Assembly (NCBI GenBank): GCA_019915135.1
Contig: JAHLMK010000010.1
Coordinates: forward strand, 310,001-374,000
Direction: 5' to 3'
Length of the DNA stretch: 64,000 bases
Source of the DNA: Strobilurus pachycystidiatus
Taxonomy: Eukaryota > Basidiomycota > Agaricomycetes > Agaricales > Physalacriaceae
Below are positions 12,577-23,520 of the stretch, piece by piece. Position 1 is the stretch's first letter. Each line of letters begins with the position of its first letter. Under the pieces are notes generated by a model. The model had not been told where the DNA came from and searched no databases. It saw nothing but the letters and a program-made list of their open reading frames with translations. The position numbers and the translations under genes are program-made.

Positions 12577-14850
12577 TCATGATCTTCTGGCCCTTTTGCT
12601 GGTCCTATCCGTATGCGAATCTAATATGTCCCTCATATCTGCATTGTCTTGTCCGCATTCATCACGATATTCATCCGTGTCGTTGAAAAGATGATGAGAA
12701 GCATTTGCCCAATCAACAATCACGAAGTCCGAGTGGCCTGGGGTATGCAGAATGTTGTAATTCGACAATTTCTTGTGTGTGAAGCCCTCCCTGTGTAGGA
12801 GCCTCAATCCCTTCATCATTCTCTTTCTGGTAGGAAGTGAGAATATGAAGGCACAAGATAAGAGATAGACATACTTGAATTCATCGTCAAGTTCGCCCGC
12901 GATGACGAGGGGATATCGCGCAACATGCTGCATAAACAGAACGGAAACCCCGGTGTTAGGAGAGTGGTATAACCCAAGACTGCGAGGAACCATTGGTCGG
13001 AATTGTGCGTATTGTCCCAGCTTGCGGAGGGTTTTATGCTCTCGTCGAAGTGCTTCTGTATCGTCCGAGAGCTTCATGACAAATACTGAGCCATAGGGAA
13101 GTGCGAATTCAACAGGGTAGCAAAGATAGACCTTTGAGCCATGTCGTTTCCTGGCATGAAGACGGACGTGTAGTATGTTGTTGTCAGGAAAAGGCCCTTG
13201 TGGATTTGGGGCGTCGGAAGCTATTAGGCCTAAAGGGTGCGGAAGCGTCCTCAGGCGCTCGCAACCTGCAACGTCATCCGGATTCCAGTAAAGCCGTATC
13301 GCCACTGTCTTGTCGAAGTGCGACTTCATTGTGGCCAAATCCCATTTCAATAGCGAATCCTAGTTGAACGAATGAAATCGCGAAATATGAACGGGAGGAG
13401 AAAAGTTACATCTAATCTCGGCGGGAGCAATTTTCCTATCGATGCCCGATACAACGCTTTCTTGTCGGCTAGCGGGGTCGCAAAATCGGTCGCATCAACG
13501 GAACCATCAAAACTCTCTCTGAACAGAGCTGGCAAGCCACCGACAGCCATAAGATCCTTGATGATCTCAGCCCGAATGCAAGCGTCTTTGAACCCGGCCA
13601 TACTGACGGCAGCATGCAACTTGACATAAGGAGGGTCAGAGCCACCAGAGCGGGCTACTTGAAGTGTTTCTGATATCCAGAGGGTCTGGTTCCAGCGCTC
13701 CCGAAGGCAGACAACTTCCTCTGTCCCACTCGTCAAGATCATACAGGACACTTCGCTATCCACGGCTTTCGCCCAGAACTGCAGAAAAATCAGATCTTCG
13801 GGACGATGATCGGAGAAACTTTGATAGACAACACACCTGCTGCAATACGAAACTGACTTTCGACAAGTCCTCGTTCGAGACAACCCCGGCATCATCAGGC
13901 GTAGCAGGAAGCGCTTGCTTAATGAGACCCAGGATGAAATCACTATCACCACCAGTCGAACGACCGCAGATGGAGTGGCGGTTCTCCAAAGCGTCTATAC
14001 AACGTGGAGAAGAGCATGCCTGCTCTGCATTGGAGGCCCGGCACGAACACCAGTGCCAATCTAACTGCCGCTTGACAACGCGCTGGATAACAGGGAATAG
14101 GGATTCACCATGAGTTCGCAGAGGTCCCGCCAACGCCTGAATGTCGATGATAACGATATCTGAGAAGCCTAGGCTCTTCATTTGCACGAGGCGTGATTTG
14201 GGGATCGAGGGGTGTGAAGGTGAGTTGAGGTTGACAGAGACACACCACGGGCCATCGACACCAGCGGGCGCGCGCCACTCCAGCACAGGCGTCTTGTCGA
14301 TGGACTTGTCACGAGCTGTCAATGTTGATGCCAGCGCCGAGGACATTGTTTCCCGGTAGGCAAGAGCATCGCCCATCTGGGCCACGGATTCAATAGGTTT
14401 GTCGGCCCATAGCTGCACATTTGAAGCACATTCCTCAGGCAAAAATGGATGTTCATCAGGAATCGGAATGTTCCTCGCCTGGAGTCCATTCGGCATCGTG
14501 GAATTGATGGCACTGTCCACGACTTTGGCGAGTAGCGCAGGTAGGTTGGGAAAGGACCGGATATGCTTAAGGCGGAGGCTGTCGGGGAGATGCATTGCGT
14601 AGCGATCGGGAAGTGGGATGTTTGGGTCGTTGCCTATGAGTCTTCTGAGATGCGCCCTGTAAGCCGGTCGGTCGCAACTCATAGCGGTAGACGTCCGCTT
14701 CGAGCCGAGGGACGTGGTAGCAGTGTTCATGCTTCGGGAGATGGTCGCCGAGGCCATCTGTACCGATGCTTGGGAAGGGTTTGCGGTGGGCAATCTGTTG
14801 AACGGTGGATAGACCGTGTCAAGAGCGTCGCCGAGAGTATAGTTTGCCAT
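12577..14850 (-). CDS. Paralogous kinase-fold protein, probable pseudokinase
   Basis: Four exons join in phase: 14850-13837, 13778-13410, 13359-12875 and 12826-12577, giving 705 residues. The N-terminal region is paralogous to that of the facing gene (LPDSLRLKHIRSFPNL against IPDNLLLKHVRLLPTL; NQTLWISETL against SQTLFLSEMI). The C-terminal kinase fold keeps a lysine (VFVMKLS) and a helix-C-like REHKTLRKL, but the catalytic loop reads HKKLSNYNIL, so the HRD aspartate is replaced by lysine, and the DFG position reads DWA. The metal-binding aspartate and the loop asparagine remain. By known kinase chemistry, loss of the HRD aspartate usually abolishes or strongly lowers phosphotransfer, so a pseudokinase or regulator is inferred. 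Start MANYTLGDALD at 14850. Function is otherwise unknown. Confidence 0.8.
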
Positions 14851-15664
14851 GCGATATACGTTTGAAGGGCTGTATTAGTTCGTCAGTCATGGAAGCAAAG
14901 CAGGAGTAAGGGAGGACGCACGATAAAATGAGATGTAGGAGGATTATTGAGGCATTGCCTCGATGAAATGTCTACTTTATAGTCAATAAAACAATAAATG
15001 TAACATTGGGCCCTCATGGGTCGCAGCGTACATTGGGAGGCCATCACTGGGCCTGAGCTGTGGTCAAAGCACTGGGTCCAAGTGGAAGTAGATAGCAACG
15101 CGATGGCAGAAGGACCAGCAGCCGGTAAGAGAACAAGAGCGATATTTCAAATTCTACTCCGAGAGCAAGTCAAGACCCAGAACAAGCACGCTGGCAGCTA
15201 AAAGTACGCACGATGCTTAATACGTCAATCTTGAGCCTGTCCTGTCTAGTTTGTGAACTTAGATCCCTTGCTTTGAACACCATGATCCAGGGCGAGGCGG
15301 GACCTTTGCTTTGATTTCTCCATACTCAGCCTCCTGTTCTCGCTGAATCGTATTTTACGGTCTCCAGATTTCCTGGTCTTGTCGTGGACCACTGAAGTTC
15401 AGACTGCCGGGCGGGTGCCATATGTGGTGATTGTTTGTGTCAACCATTGCGCGCAGAATCAATGCACCCGTGAGCGTAGACACCGGGTGACAGACAACGA
15501 TAGCAAGCACTGTCGAGTGCGAGATATGGATGTACCTTGGAGTGGTCCGAATGGAAACGGACGACGCGATGAGGATGATGGTTTGTGCCAAAATGAGATA
15601 ACCCTAACCCTATGGAACTACGCTGATTTACGCTAAATTCATGGAGGTACTGTATGTACAAATC
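14851..15664. other. Intergenic, no gene seen
   Basis: Lies between the start of the pseudokinase gene and the stop of the Nudix gene. Short open frames only. Promoter elements of the pseudokinase gene are expected in the left part, but none is distinct. Confidence 0.5.
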
Positions 15665-16637
15665 TCATTTGTGTGGCGTCCCGAACCACCACTTCACCGG
15701 CTGAGACACCCCATCGATTGTCTTGAAATCACTCCTTCCAACGAATGGTGTTCCTTGCACTAACAGAGGGAGCCAATGCACATCGGTCTGCCACATTTTT
15801 GCGAAGGGCAGGTCTGCCAGATCGAACCACTGCGGCTTCATTTCGTCGCTCCTTGAGGTGATGCGCAGGTCGTGTCAGAAAATGTCATATCTTGAGGATC
15901 AAGACTTGAAAAAACTTACTCGGTGATGCTACCACTGTATTCGGTAGCACGATAGATGTCGATGTAGAACGCCCAGTCAGTTCCCTCGAGCGTGAATAAG
16001 AGAACACCAGCATGGGTCAATGGTGCGGTAACACCAGACTCTTCCTAGGAAGGTCAGTACAAGCTTGAGCGCGTCGATGATTACAAATTTGGAACTTACC
16101 GTCAGTTCACGAAGAGCGGCTTCAGCTGAAGTTTCGCCGGCCTCTACCTTCCCACCTGAGTCCACAATGAGATATCTAGAGAAAGAGAGACGAATGTCTT
16201 ACCAAACCCATTGAATCTGAGAATCGGGAATGAGTTGGTATGTCATTGAAGAGCGAATCCGGTTGAGATAAGAAACGTACAAACCCTGCCCGACCCCACG
16301 TTTTTTGTACCCCAGAAGAATCTATTGCATATGGTTCAGCTTCAGAAATGCCCGACAATGCAAAAACAAGAGAGATAACGCGTCATAAAACGCGAATTCT
16401 TTCATCCTGTAACGAGTGAAGCTACTTGACCTTATCGTTCTGAAGGATGAATGCATTGGTGTAGAAGCGCGTTTGATTTATATCAGACCATTTTTGGTCG
16501 TCTCCTCCGGACAACAGGTAGGAATAGTTTCCTTGAAGGCCAGGAGGCAGAGCTTGTAGGTCCATGTCGGTGGTAAAGTCAAAGGCGTATAGTTGCGCAT
16601 GTTTGGCACAAGCGTCCATCGAAAGCAGCACAGCCAC
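15665..16637 (-). CDS. Nudix hydrolase, MTH1/NUDT1-like (oxidised purine dNTPase)
   Basis: MTH1-type enzymes hydrolyse 8-oxo-dGTP and related oxidised nucleotides to monophosphates, keeping them out of DNA. The joined exons give ILLGYKKRGVGQGLFNGFGG, then the full Nudix box (GKVEAGETSAEAALRELT, continuing EESGV across an intron). It matches GX5EX7REUXEEXGU in full. The strand after the box (FYIDIYRATEYSG), the DEMKPQWFDLADLPFAKMW block and the ending FKTIDGVSQPVKWWFG are typical of NUDT1. Introns lie after QNDK, after QGL (donor GTACGT), inside GFG|G, after RELT, and before SDEM. The start at 16637 (MAVLLSMDACAKH) adds an N-terminal extension relative to human MTH1; downstream in-frame ATGs at 16619 and 16565 are alternatives. 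It is head to head with BUR1. Confidence 0.9.
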
Positions 16638-16697
16638 CGCTTTAATTCCTGTTCACCTACATACTGGTCGCCGCCGCCGTTGTCGCCGTCATCGACA
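16638..16697. promoter_or_regulatory. Compact head-to-head promoter Nudix/BUR1
   Basis: Only 60 bp lie between the chosen start codons of the Nudix gene and BUR1. Either the transcripts overlap at their 5' ends or one of the starts lies further inside its gene. The Nudix gene has internal in-frame ATGs that would relieve this. Confidence 0.4.
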
Positions 16698-19411
16698 ATG
16701 AGCTCGTCGTCGGAGCTGGCTGGGCGGAAACGTCGCCAGTCGGTGTCTCCCGAGAACCAACGCCCGAGCAAACGGCGGGAACCCTCTCCAGAAGAAGGTG
16801 AAGTTGCCGACGCCAGAGCGCCTCTAGCCAGCAGCTCTACGGCACCCATCCGTCCACTGGAATCTGATGATTCGACACCGAAAAAGTCGATTAAATTCCC
16901 GTTCAAAAAGAAGGCGGCCAATCCTCTTGTCAACTCTGGCAATGCTCTCGAGGATAGACTGCAGCCTGCTGATACTAAAGGGCGGCCTGTGGAGAACAAC
17001 TGGCCGAGGAAAGACGACAAAACAGGTGCATCGAAGAGAAGTGATCACTGGGAGCCGTCCATGGATACCAAACCGCGCCCGCGCTATTCACCGCCTCGCA
17101 GCCCCCGCTCCCCGTCCTCGCCGTATCGCGGTCGTTCGTCTCGCAGTAGCAGGACACATTGGGACCAGCCGTCGCGCCGAGATCGTAGCTATGAGCGGGA
17201 TAGGTGGCCATCGAGAGGTGGAGATCGGTACGAGCCGTATGACGACCATCGGGACAGCTACCGCGACCGCGACCATCGAGGATACAACAACGACCGCTCG
17301 TATCGGCCCAGTGACAACTGGCGCGATGACCGGTACATTGACCGCGATGACCGGTACAACGATCGTGGTCGCGGCGGCGCAAGGGTGCCGCCTCGTTCAC
17401 CTGCTCGACCAAGGACGCCTCCAGGTCGTCCAACTTCACCGCGCGCAACCTGGACTAGACCAGAACCAAGAACACCTCCAGGTCCTCCTCCTAATCGTCC
17501 TGCTGATGACAATTATCGACCGATATCACCGCCTTCCCATCCATTACCGCCGCCTCCGCCGCCGCCTTTGGATGGTCCTCCACCTCCACCTTCTACTCCA
17601 CCACCCCCTGCACCCCCTCCAGACCAGCGTCTTGCTAGACCTCCCTATGACTCCCGACCTCATGCTCCTAACGGAGGTCATGTTCCACCGTCTCTACCGT
17701 TACCGAAACCGCCGCCGCAAAAACAACCCCTGCCACAACAGAAACCGCTGCCGCCTCCCCCACCACCAGCCAAACTCAAAGCCCGCAGACCTCCTCCTGT
17801 CTGCAGATCGCGCAAGGCAGAGGAACTTGCGTACAATCGCGTCTTTGTTGGATGCGGCTTGCAATCCGATTACGATGTCACCACCAAGCTCGGTGAAGGT
17901 ACCTTTGGGTATATCTGTTCGTTTGATCCTTGGGTCGTGATTTTGACCGTTCTACAGAGAAGTTCACAAGGCCGTACACAAATCCACGGGCAGAATGGTG
18001 GCGCTCAAGCGCATATTGATGCACAACGAAAAGGAAGGCATGCCGGTGACTGCCCTTCGAGAAATCAAGATTCTCAAGGCGCTGAGCCACCCTTGCATCA
18101 TCGACATTGTAGACATGTTCGTAGTTCGAAGTAAGGGATCTCCTTGCGCACAATTATACCTCTAACGACCCGCCAGGCAACGCAAAGGATCCTTTGACTG
18201 TCATCATGGTATTCCCCTACATGGATCACGATCTTGCCGGTTTATTGGACAACGACCGCGTCAAGCTACAGCCCAGCCATATCAAACTCTACATGAAGCA
18301 GCTGCTCGATGGGACAGAGTATATGCATCGTGTATGTCGCTCAGTTCATTCCTGGATCTCTTTGTTGAGTTCTGTAGAACGGAATCCTGCATCGTGACAT
18401 GAAGGCCGCCAACTTGCTCATATCAAACGACGGAAGTCTCAAGATTGCCGATTTTGGTCTGGCGCGTGCATTCGACGCTGTTGACTACCGGGGCCGAGAA
18501 CGCAAGTACACCAATTGTGTTGTGACAAGGTGGTACCGACCGCCTGAGCTGCTCATGGGTGCGCGTCACTATGGTGGGGAGGTGGACATGTGGGGTATTG
18601 GGTGTGTTCTAGGCGAAATGTTCACCCGCCGACCCATCCTTCCGGGTCAGTCCGACATCGACCAACTCGAACGAATCTGGGCCCTCTGCGGTACGCCAAC
18701 TCAGCACTCTTGGCCGAACCACGAGCAGCTACCCGGCTGTGAGGGCATGCCCAAGTTCTTCAATACTTCGCTTCCTCGTAGGATCAAACACAATTTTCAG
18801 AGGTCGGTCCACAACAGCGAACTGTAATATCGGTTGCTCATCTAAGTAGCGTGGAGCCAGAAACAATCGACCTGCTCGAAAAACTGTTGACCCTCGATCC
18901 CAAGCAGCGCATCACTGCGGTGCAAGCGTTGGACCATGACTACTTTTGGACCGACCCACTGCCCGCTGATCCCAAGACGTATGCCAAATCTTCCTTGAAG
19001 CAGTCCTTTTTGCTAACGATTCTCAGGTTACCAAAGTACGAACCCTCGCACGAGCTTGATAAACGCGGACAGCGTCCGCCAAATCAGCGCCCGACAGGGA
19101 ACGCTCAGCAGCAACCAGTCCCGCAACCAAACCCTAGGAGATATGCATACCAAGTCGCGCCACACCCGCATAATTATAACAAGCCTGTCTATCCACCTAT
19201 TCCTGGACAGCAGCGGCCAAATCATCATGGTCATAGGGGGCCCTTGCCTGGGCATCCGTCCCTACCGCGTCCTCCTCAAACCTACCAACATTTCCTAGGC
19301 GGTCAGCCTCCGCCCTACAATGGGCCTCCAATAGGACCTTCCTACAACAACAATCGCGATCCACGCAACCGCGGCAGACCAAGGGAGGAGAATATGCCGT
19401 TACCGTATTAG
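16698..19411 (+). CDS. BUR1: Cyclin-dependent kinase 9 / BUR1 with long N-terminal extension
   Basis: CDK9/BUR1 phosphorylates the RNA polymerase II tail and Spt5 to promote elongation. Six exons join in phase (16698-17908, 17958-18130, 18177-18331, 18378-18802, 18850-18978, 19027-19411), 825 residues. The kinase domain starts near residue 390 with LGEGTFGEVHKA. The cyclin-binding helix reads PVTALRE, a variant of the PITALRE motif that gave CDK9 its first name. Then follow [19 protein letters not shown] and the activation segment [19 protein letters not shown], whose [10 protein letters not shown] sequence separates BUR1 from CTK1/CDK12 (TNRVITLWYR). After the kinase comes a proline/asparagine-rich tail. 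The first ~390 residues are low complexity: RS and DRY/DDR repeats, then long proline runs. The 48-nt intron 18979-19026 keeps frame and has no stop; it is called from its GTATGC donor, CTAAC branch and the family sequence [13 protein letters not shown] after it. Confidence 0.93.
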
Positions 19412-20031
19412 TCTTTGTGTAGAGCCGGTGTTCCTTGGTTTCAAATTCCATTCTCTCTCTCTTGTACGCAACCACTCACATGCATCTATTGTATATTCCT
19501 ACATCTGTAATTGACACGCACATAACACGCACACATTGAATATATTTACACGTCACCTAAACTCTCTGAGTCTCTAAATCGCGTCCATTTCGTACCATTG
19601 ACGCTATGTGTCGGGCAACAACTCATCGGACTGGGAGACAGAAGTTCTAGTGGTTCTTCAGACCGGAAGGACGAAGCTCCCGGTCAGAATACATCACTCT
19701 CGAAAACACAAGTTGAAGGTGGCTGGATACTCTGGGGGAAGCTGAGAAGAAGAAAGGCGCTAGTAGTTTGAAGCGTCGACACTCATCGCTCTGGCCTTCA
19801 TCAGCAAGAACCTGCATTATATGGCATGCGTCGAACCGAACAAGCAAGCTCACTGAGGACGTCTGAATCCAACTTGCGATTTTATTACTATGAGCGCTGT
19901 GACCGCCGCGGCGCCGCCGGAGTTGACGTTGTCGACGTAGTCTGGTGGGCCGGCTCTACCTGTCGCACGGAAGATGCCGTCCACGTGTTTGGCATTATCC
20001 AGGCTCGATCGCGTCTTCTCCTTAGACCACC
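19412..20031. other. Intergenic, BUR1 3' flank and promoter of gene A1
   Basis: No gene seen. From 19962 on, the sequence is shared with 22028 onward and forms the left edge of a duplicated unit, so the promoter of gene A1 is duplicated too. Confidence 0.6.
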
Positions 20032-21439
20032 ATGATCCAGCGCGACACGATTGCGTACACAGTGCCGGCTCTATCCGTCTGTCTATCACTTTACATCATA
20101 TGGTTACACCACGGTTCCAGACTGTACAAGCGACAATCTACCACTGAACAGGCAGGCTCTTACACAGCGTCGGCGCTCACATCTGACCAACTCGAAGCCG
20201 ACGCCCATCCCAGATACTCTGAAAGAATGGCAACACTCAAACGATTTTGATATTGCATTGGAGCAATGGGAATATCTTCGACCGGTGTTCCTCGAGAAGG
20301 GAATCGACATCTGGCATGACGACAGGGTTTGGCGCAGGCTGGCTCGTCCGGGACTAGGGTTTCCATTGAACGGTGGCTACGCATACGCTGCCAAGCATAG
20401 GAAGTTTGGGGTAGGCGACTATGGGGGTAGGTTGTTACGATACGCGCAATTTCAAGTTAGTGTCCCATTCGAATTTGCCTATGACCATATGACCGCTTTT
20501 TGACTAGGAGTCTCGTATCAGGATAGGAACTCGTCGCGGAGGTGCCGCTGTGGTGATCAAAGCGGTATGCAAAGGCGGCGAAGGGCGGGATCAGCTTCAA
20601 ATACTCAGGAAAGTAGCTACCGGCCCTCGAAGCAGGGACCCGTTGAATCATGCGTTGCCATTGCTCGATGAGATCCTTCACGAAGATCTTGTGTTTGCTG
20701 TCACTCCCTTTGTTGGGGGACCGCTTCTTCGTGTCTTCAATGGCTTCCAGGAAGGCCCATCCTCAGGCGACATTCTAGACCTCATACTGCAAGCTCTCGA
20801 GGTTCATCTACCAAAACTGCCTTATGCCACTAACATTCATATGCTATTACAGGGACTGGCATATATCCATAGTCTCAATATCGCTCACAGAGTACGTTGG
20901 TGTCCTCATCAGACTGTTGCCAGTGTTGACTTTAGGTTCAAGGACGCGTTTGCTCATAACTACCTCATTCAATGGCGCCCCGAGAGTATGCTGACTGGAG
21001 GACCGCTCCTCACACGACCGCGACTATACCTCATTGACTTCGACTTTGCCTGCGAATTTCCAGCAGATTGCCCTCTAGGCCAGCGATTGGTTACAGGGCC
21101 ACCAATTCCGATAGGTGACTATCGCATGCCTATGCCTCCAGAAGGTGTGGATGGGTCACCGTATTGCCCCTTCAAAGCGGATGTTTTTCAGTTGGGCTGG
21201 GAGATACAGGACCAGGGCTTCAGGGTAAGTTGCTGTGTCTTTCCTGTCAATCAATCTCACCGAAAATACCGTGTTTCCAGGCCGGATTTCCTGACATTGA
21301 TGCTGTAGCTGCTGATATGGTGAACCCCAACGCGTCGGATCGTCTGTCATCGAGTGCGATGCTGCAAGCCCTTGGCAATGTTGTTCATAGATATAGCCCT
21401 CACCAGCTGCATGTTTCACCGCACTTACGCACCGCATAA
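20032..21439 (+). CDS. Membrane-anchored kinase-like protein, copy A1
   Basis: The protein starts MIQRDTIAYTVPALSV with one hydrophobic segment (about residues 9-24), followed by a cytosolic or lumenal kinase-like domain. An intron of about 100 nt (20114-20213, ending CATCCCAG) is proposed to bring the anchor into frame with TLKEWQHSNDFDIALEQW; this joint is uncertain. Later exons give AAVVIKAVCKGGEGRDQL, an intron after ILQALE, GLAYIHSLNIAHR, then after another intron DAFAHNYLIQW, so the catalytic loop HRDAFAHNY is split at HR|D. DFD (YLIDFDFACEF), MPPEG in place of APE, and ADVFQLGWEI follow. HRD, the loop asparagine and DFD are intact; the glycine loop is poor. The C-terminus is VSPHLRTA. 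It is nearly identical to A2 at 22101. Family: Agaricomycete-type kinase-like; function unknown. Confidence 0.75.
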
Positions 21440-21575
21440 CGTGCCAGTTGTTCAAGGATGGTAGAACATGATAATTGTCACGAGTCTTGTCTGATAAAAC
21501 GGTGCTACTTTGCCGACCTACAAGGTGCGACTGGACCGCAACTTTAACCAAGTCTAGTGACTGAAGTGTCCCTTT

Positions 21576-21885
21576 ATGTGGCAGCTCGGGTGATCGTTAC
21601 GCTTCGTCGAGGTACGTCGCTGCTTTGTTCCAGTTTTAGAATGCTGGGTCTCATGCGAATTCATGGTAGAGCACAGCGCAAGACTTCGACGACATTTCAC
21701 GGAGCGCAGCGAGCCCCAATTCTGACGATCGGTCCTCGGCTGAGGAATATGTCAGACGACTTCAAGATGCGGTTGTGAATATACCACCCATTGATCTTCG
21801 AGTCCACCTCAGGTTCTCAAATGTCAAAGACGAGGATATATCCCATCTAATGCAATTGGCTGATTACAAGTATTTCATTGGTTGA
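21576..21885 (+). pseudogene. Remnant of a B-type kinase gene (C-terminal fragment, B1)
   Basis: This matches the last exons of gene B (25304-25618) including the intron. It begins inside the codons for MWQLGW and ends at the same YKYFIG stop. In the first part the second tryptophan codon of WQLGW is TGA (WQLG*SLRFVE), and no upstream kinase sequence of type B is left. The last exon still reads almost as in B (NIPPIDLRVHL, DEDISHLMQLADYKYFIG). It sits directly behind A1 at the deletion joint, so it cannot make a kinase by itself. Confidence 0.88.
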
Positions 21886-22100
21886 GACGTAGTCATATTT
21901 TCTGCATCGCGTTGGGACAGAAGGGCGGTTCACGATTGGCGACTTGAAAGTACAATACATATCAGAATACTAGTTTGAATAGACAATACAAAATATTATA
22001 GGGTTCGCAGACGAATCGCTGTATACCGTCGCACGGAAAATGCCGTCCACGTGTTTGGCATCATCCAGGCTCGATCGCGTCTTGTCCAACAACAACAACC

Positions 22101-23520
22101 ATGATCCAGCGCGACACGATTGCGTACACAGTGCCGGCTCTATCCGTCTGTCTAGCACTCTACACCATATGGTCATACCACCGTTCCAGAGTGTACAAGC
22201 GACCGTCTACCAATGAACAGGCAGGCTCTTACACAGCGTCGGCGCTCACATCTGACCAACTTGAAGCCGATGCCCATCCCAGATACTTTGAAAGAATGGC
22301 AACATTCCAATGACTTCGATATTGCATTGGAGCAATGGGAATACCTTCGACCGGTGTTCCTCGAGAAGGGAATCGACATCTGGCATGACGACAGGGTTTG
22401 GCGCAGGCTGGCTCGTCCGGGACTAGGGTTTCCGTTGAACAGTGGCTACGCATACGCTGCCAAGCATAGGAAGTTTGGGGTAGCAGATGGGGGTAGGATG
22501 TTACGATACGCGCAATTCCAAGTTAGTGTCCCATTTCGAAATTGCCGAGTATGACCATTCCAGTGACCGCTTTTTGACTAGGAGTCTCGTATCAGGGCAG
22601 GAACTCGTCGTGGAGGTGCCGCTGTGGTGATCAAAGCCGTTTGCAAAGGCAACGAAGGGCGGGTTCAGCTTCAAATACTCAGGAAAGTAGCTACCGGCCC
22701 TCGAAGCATGGACCCCTTGAATCATGTGTTGCCATTGTTCGATGAGATCCTTCACGAAGATCTTGTATTTGCCGTCACTCCCTTTGTCGGAGTTCCGTTT
22801 CTTGTGGTCTTCTATGAAGGAGACGCAGGCCCATCCTCGGGCGACATCCTAGACCTCATACTGCAAGCTCTCGAGGTTCATCTTTCAAGAATGCCTCATT
22901 ATGCCACTCACATTCATATACTATTTCAGGGACTGGCATATATCCATAGCCTCAATATCGCTCACAGAGTACGTGGTGTTCTCATGAGACTTTTGCCAGT
23001 GTTGACTTCGACTTTAAGGACGCGTTTGCTCATAACTACCTCATTCAATGGCGCCCCGAGAGTATGCTGACTGGAGGGCCGCTGCTCACACGACCGCGAC
23101 TATACCTCATCGACTTCGACTTCGCTATTGAATTTCCAGCAGACTGCCCTCTAGGCCAGCAATTGGTCACAGGGCCACCGATTCCGATAGGTGACTATCG
23201 CATGCCTATGCCTCCAGAAGGTGTGAATGGGTCACCGTATTGCCCGTTCAAAACGGATGTTTTTCAGTTGGGCTGGGAGATACAGGACCAGGGCTTCTGG
23301 GTAAGCTCATGTGTCATCTTTGTCAACAACCTCACAGAAAACGCCTTGTTTCCAGACCGGATTTCCTGACATTGATGCTGTAGTCGTTGATATGGTGAAT
23401 CCTAACGCATCGATTCGTCTGTCATCGAGTGCAATGCTGCATGCTCTTGGCAACGTTGTTCATAGATATAGCCCTCACCAGCTGCATGTTTCGCCGCACT
23501 TACGCGGTGACGAGGTTTGA
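22101..23520 (+). CDS. Membrane-anchored kinase-like protein, copy A2
   Basis: Second copy of the A gene with the same exon plan as A1: N-terminal hydrophobic anchor (MIQRDTIAYTVPALSV), TLKEWQHSNDFDIALEQW, VVIKAVCKGNEGRVQLQI, HR|DAFAHNYL split catalytic loop, IDFDFAIEF and MPPEGVNGS. It differs from A1 in the tip after FVAVTPFVG, in a small insertion before SSGDILDL, and at the end, which reads HLRGDEV instead of HLRTA. Introns sit at the same places; the donor after QGFW is GTAAGC. All three core catalytic motifs are present. The acceptor before the aspartate is taken at TTTAAG|GAC, giving HRD. Function unknown; a recent paralogue of A1. Confidence 0.75.

Larger units (their letters stand above)
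19962..21991 (+). repeat. Tandem duplication, unit 1 (A1 + truncated B1)
   Basis: 19962-21575 aligns by eye with 22028-23649 almost base for base (promoter, coding exons, introns and 3' flank of gene A). 21576-21991 aligns with 25304-25725 (3' end of gene B and beyond). Relative to unit 2, about 1.65 kb is missing at the join near 21575/21576. The right edge reaches the last nine codons plus stop of the neighbouring wax-synthase gene, which reappear at about 21960-21991 as a fragment. Confidence 0.85.

Noticed and set aside
15598..15612. CCCTAACCCT, like a telomere repeat
   Set aside because: A single partial copy within ordinary sequence; no array.
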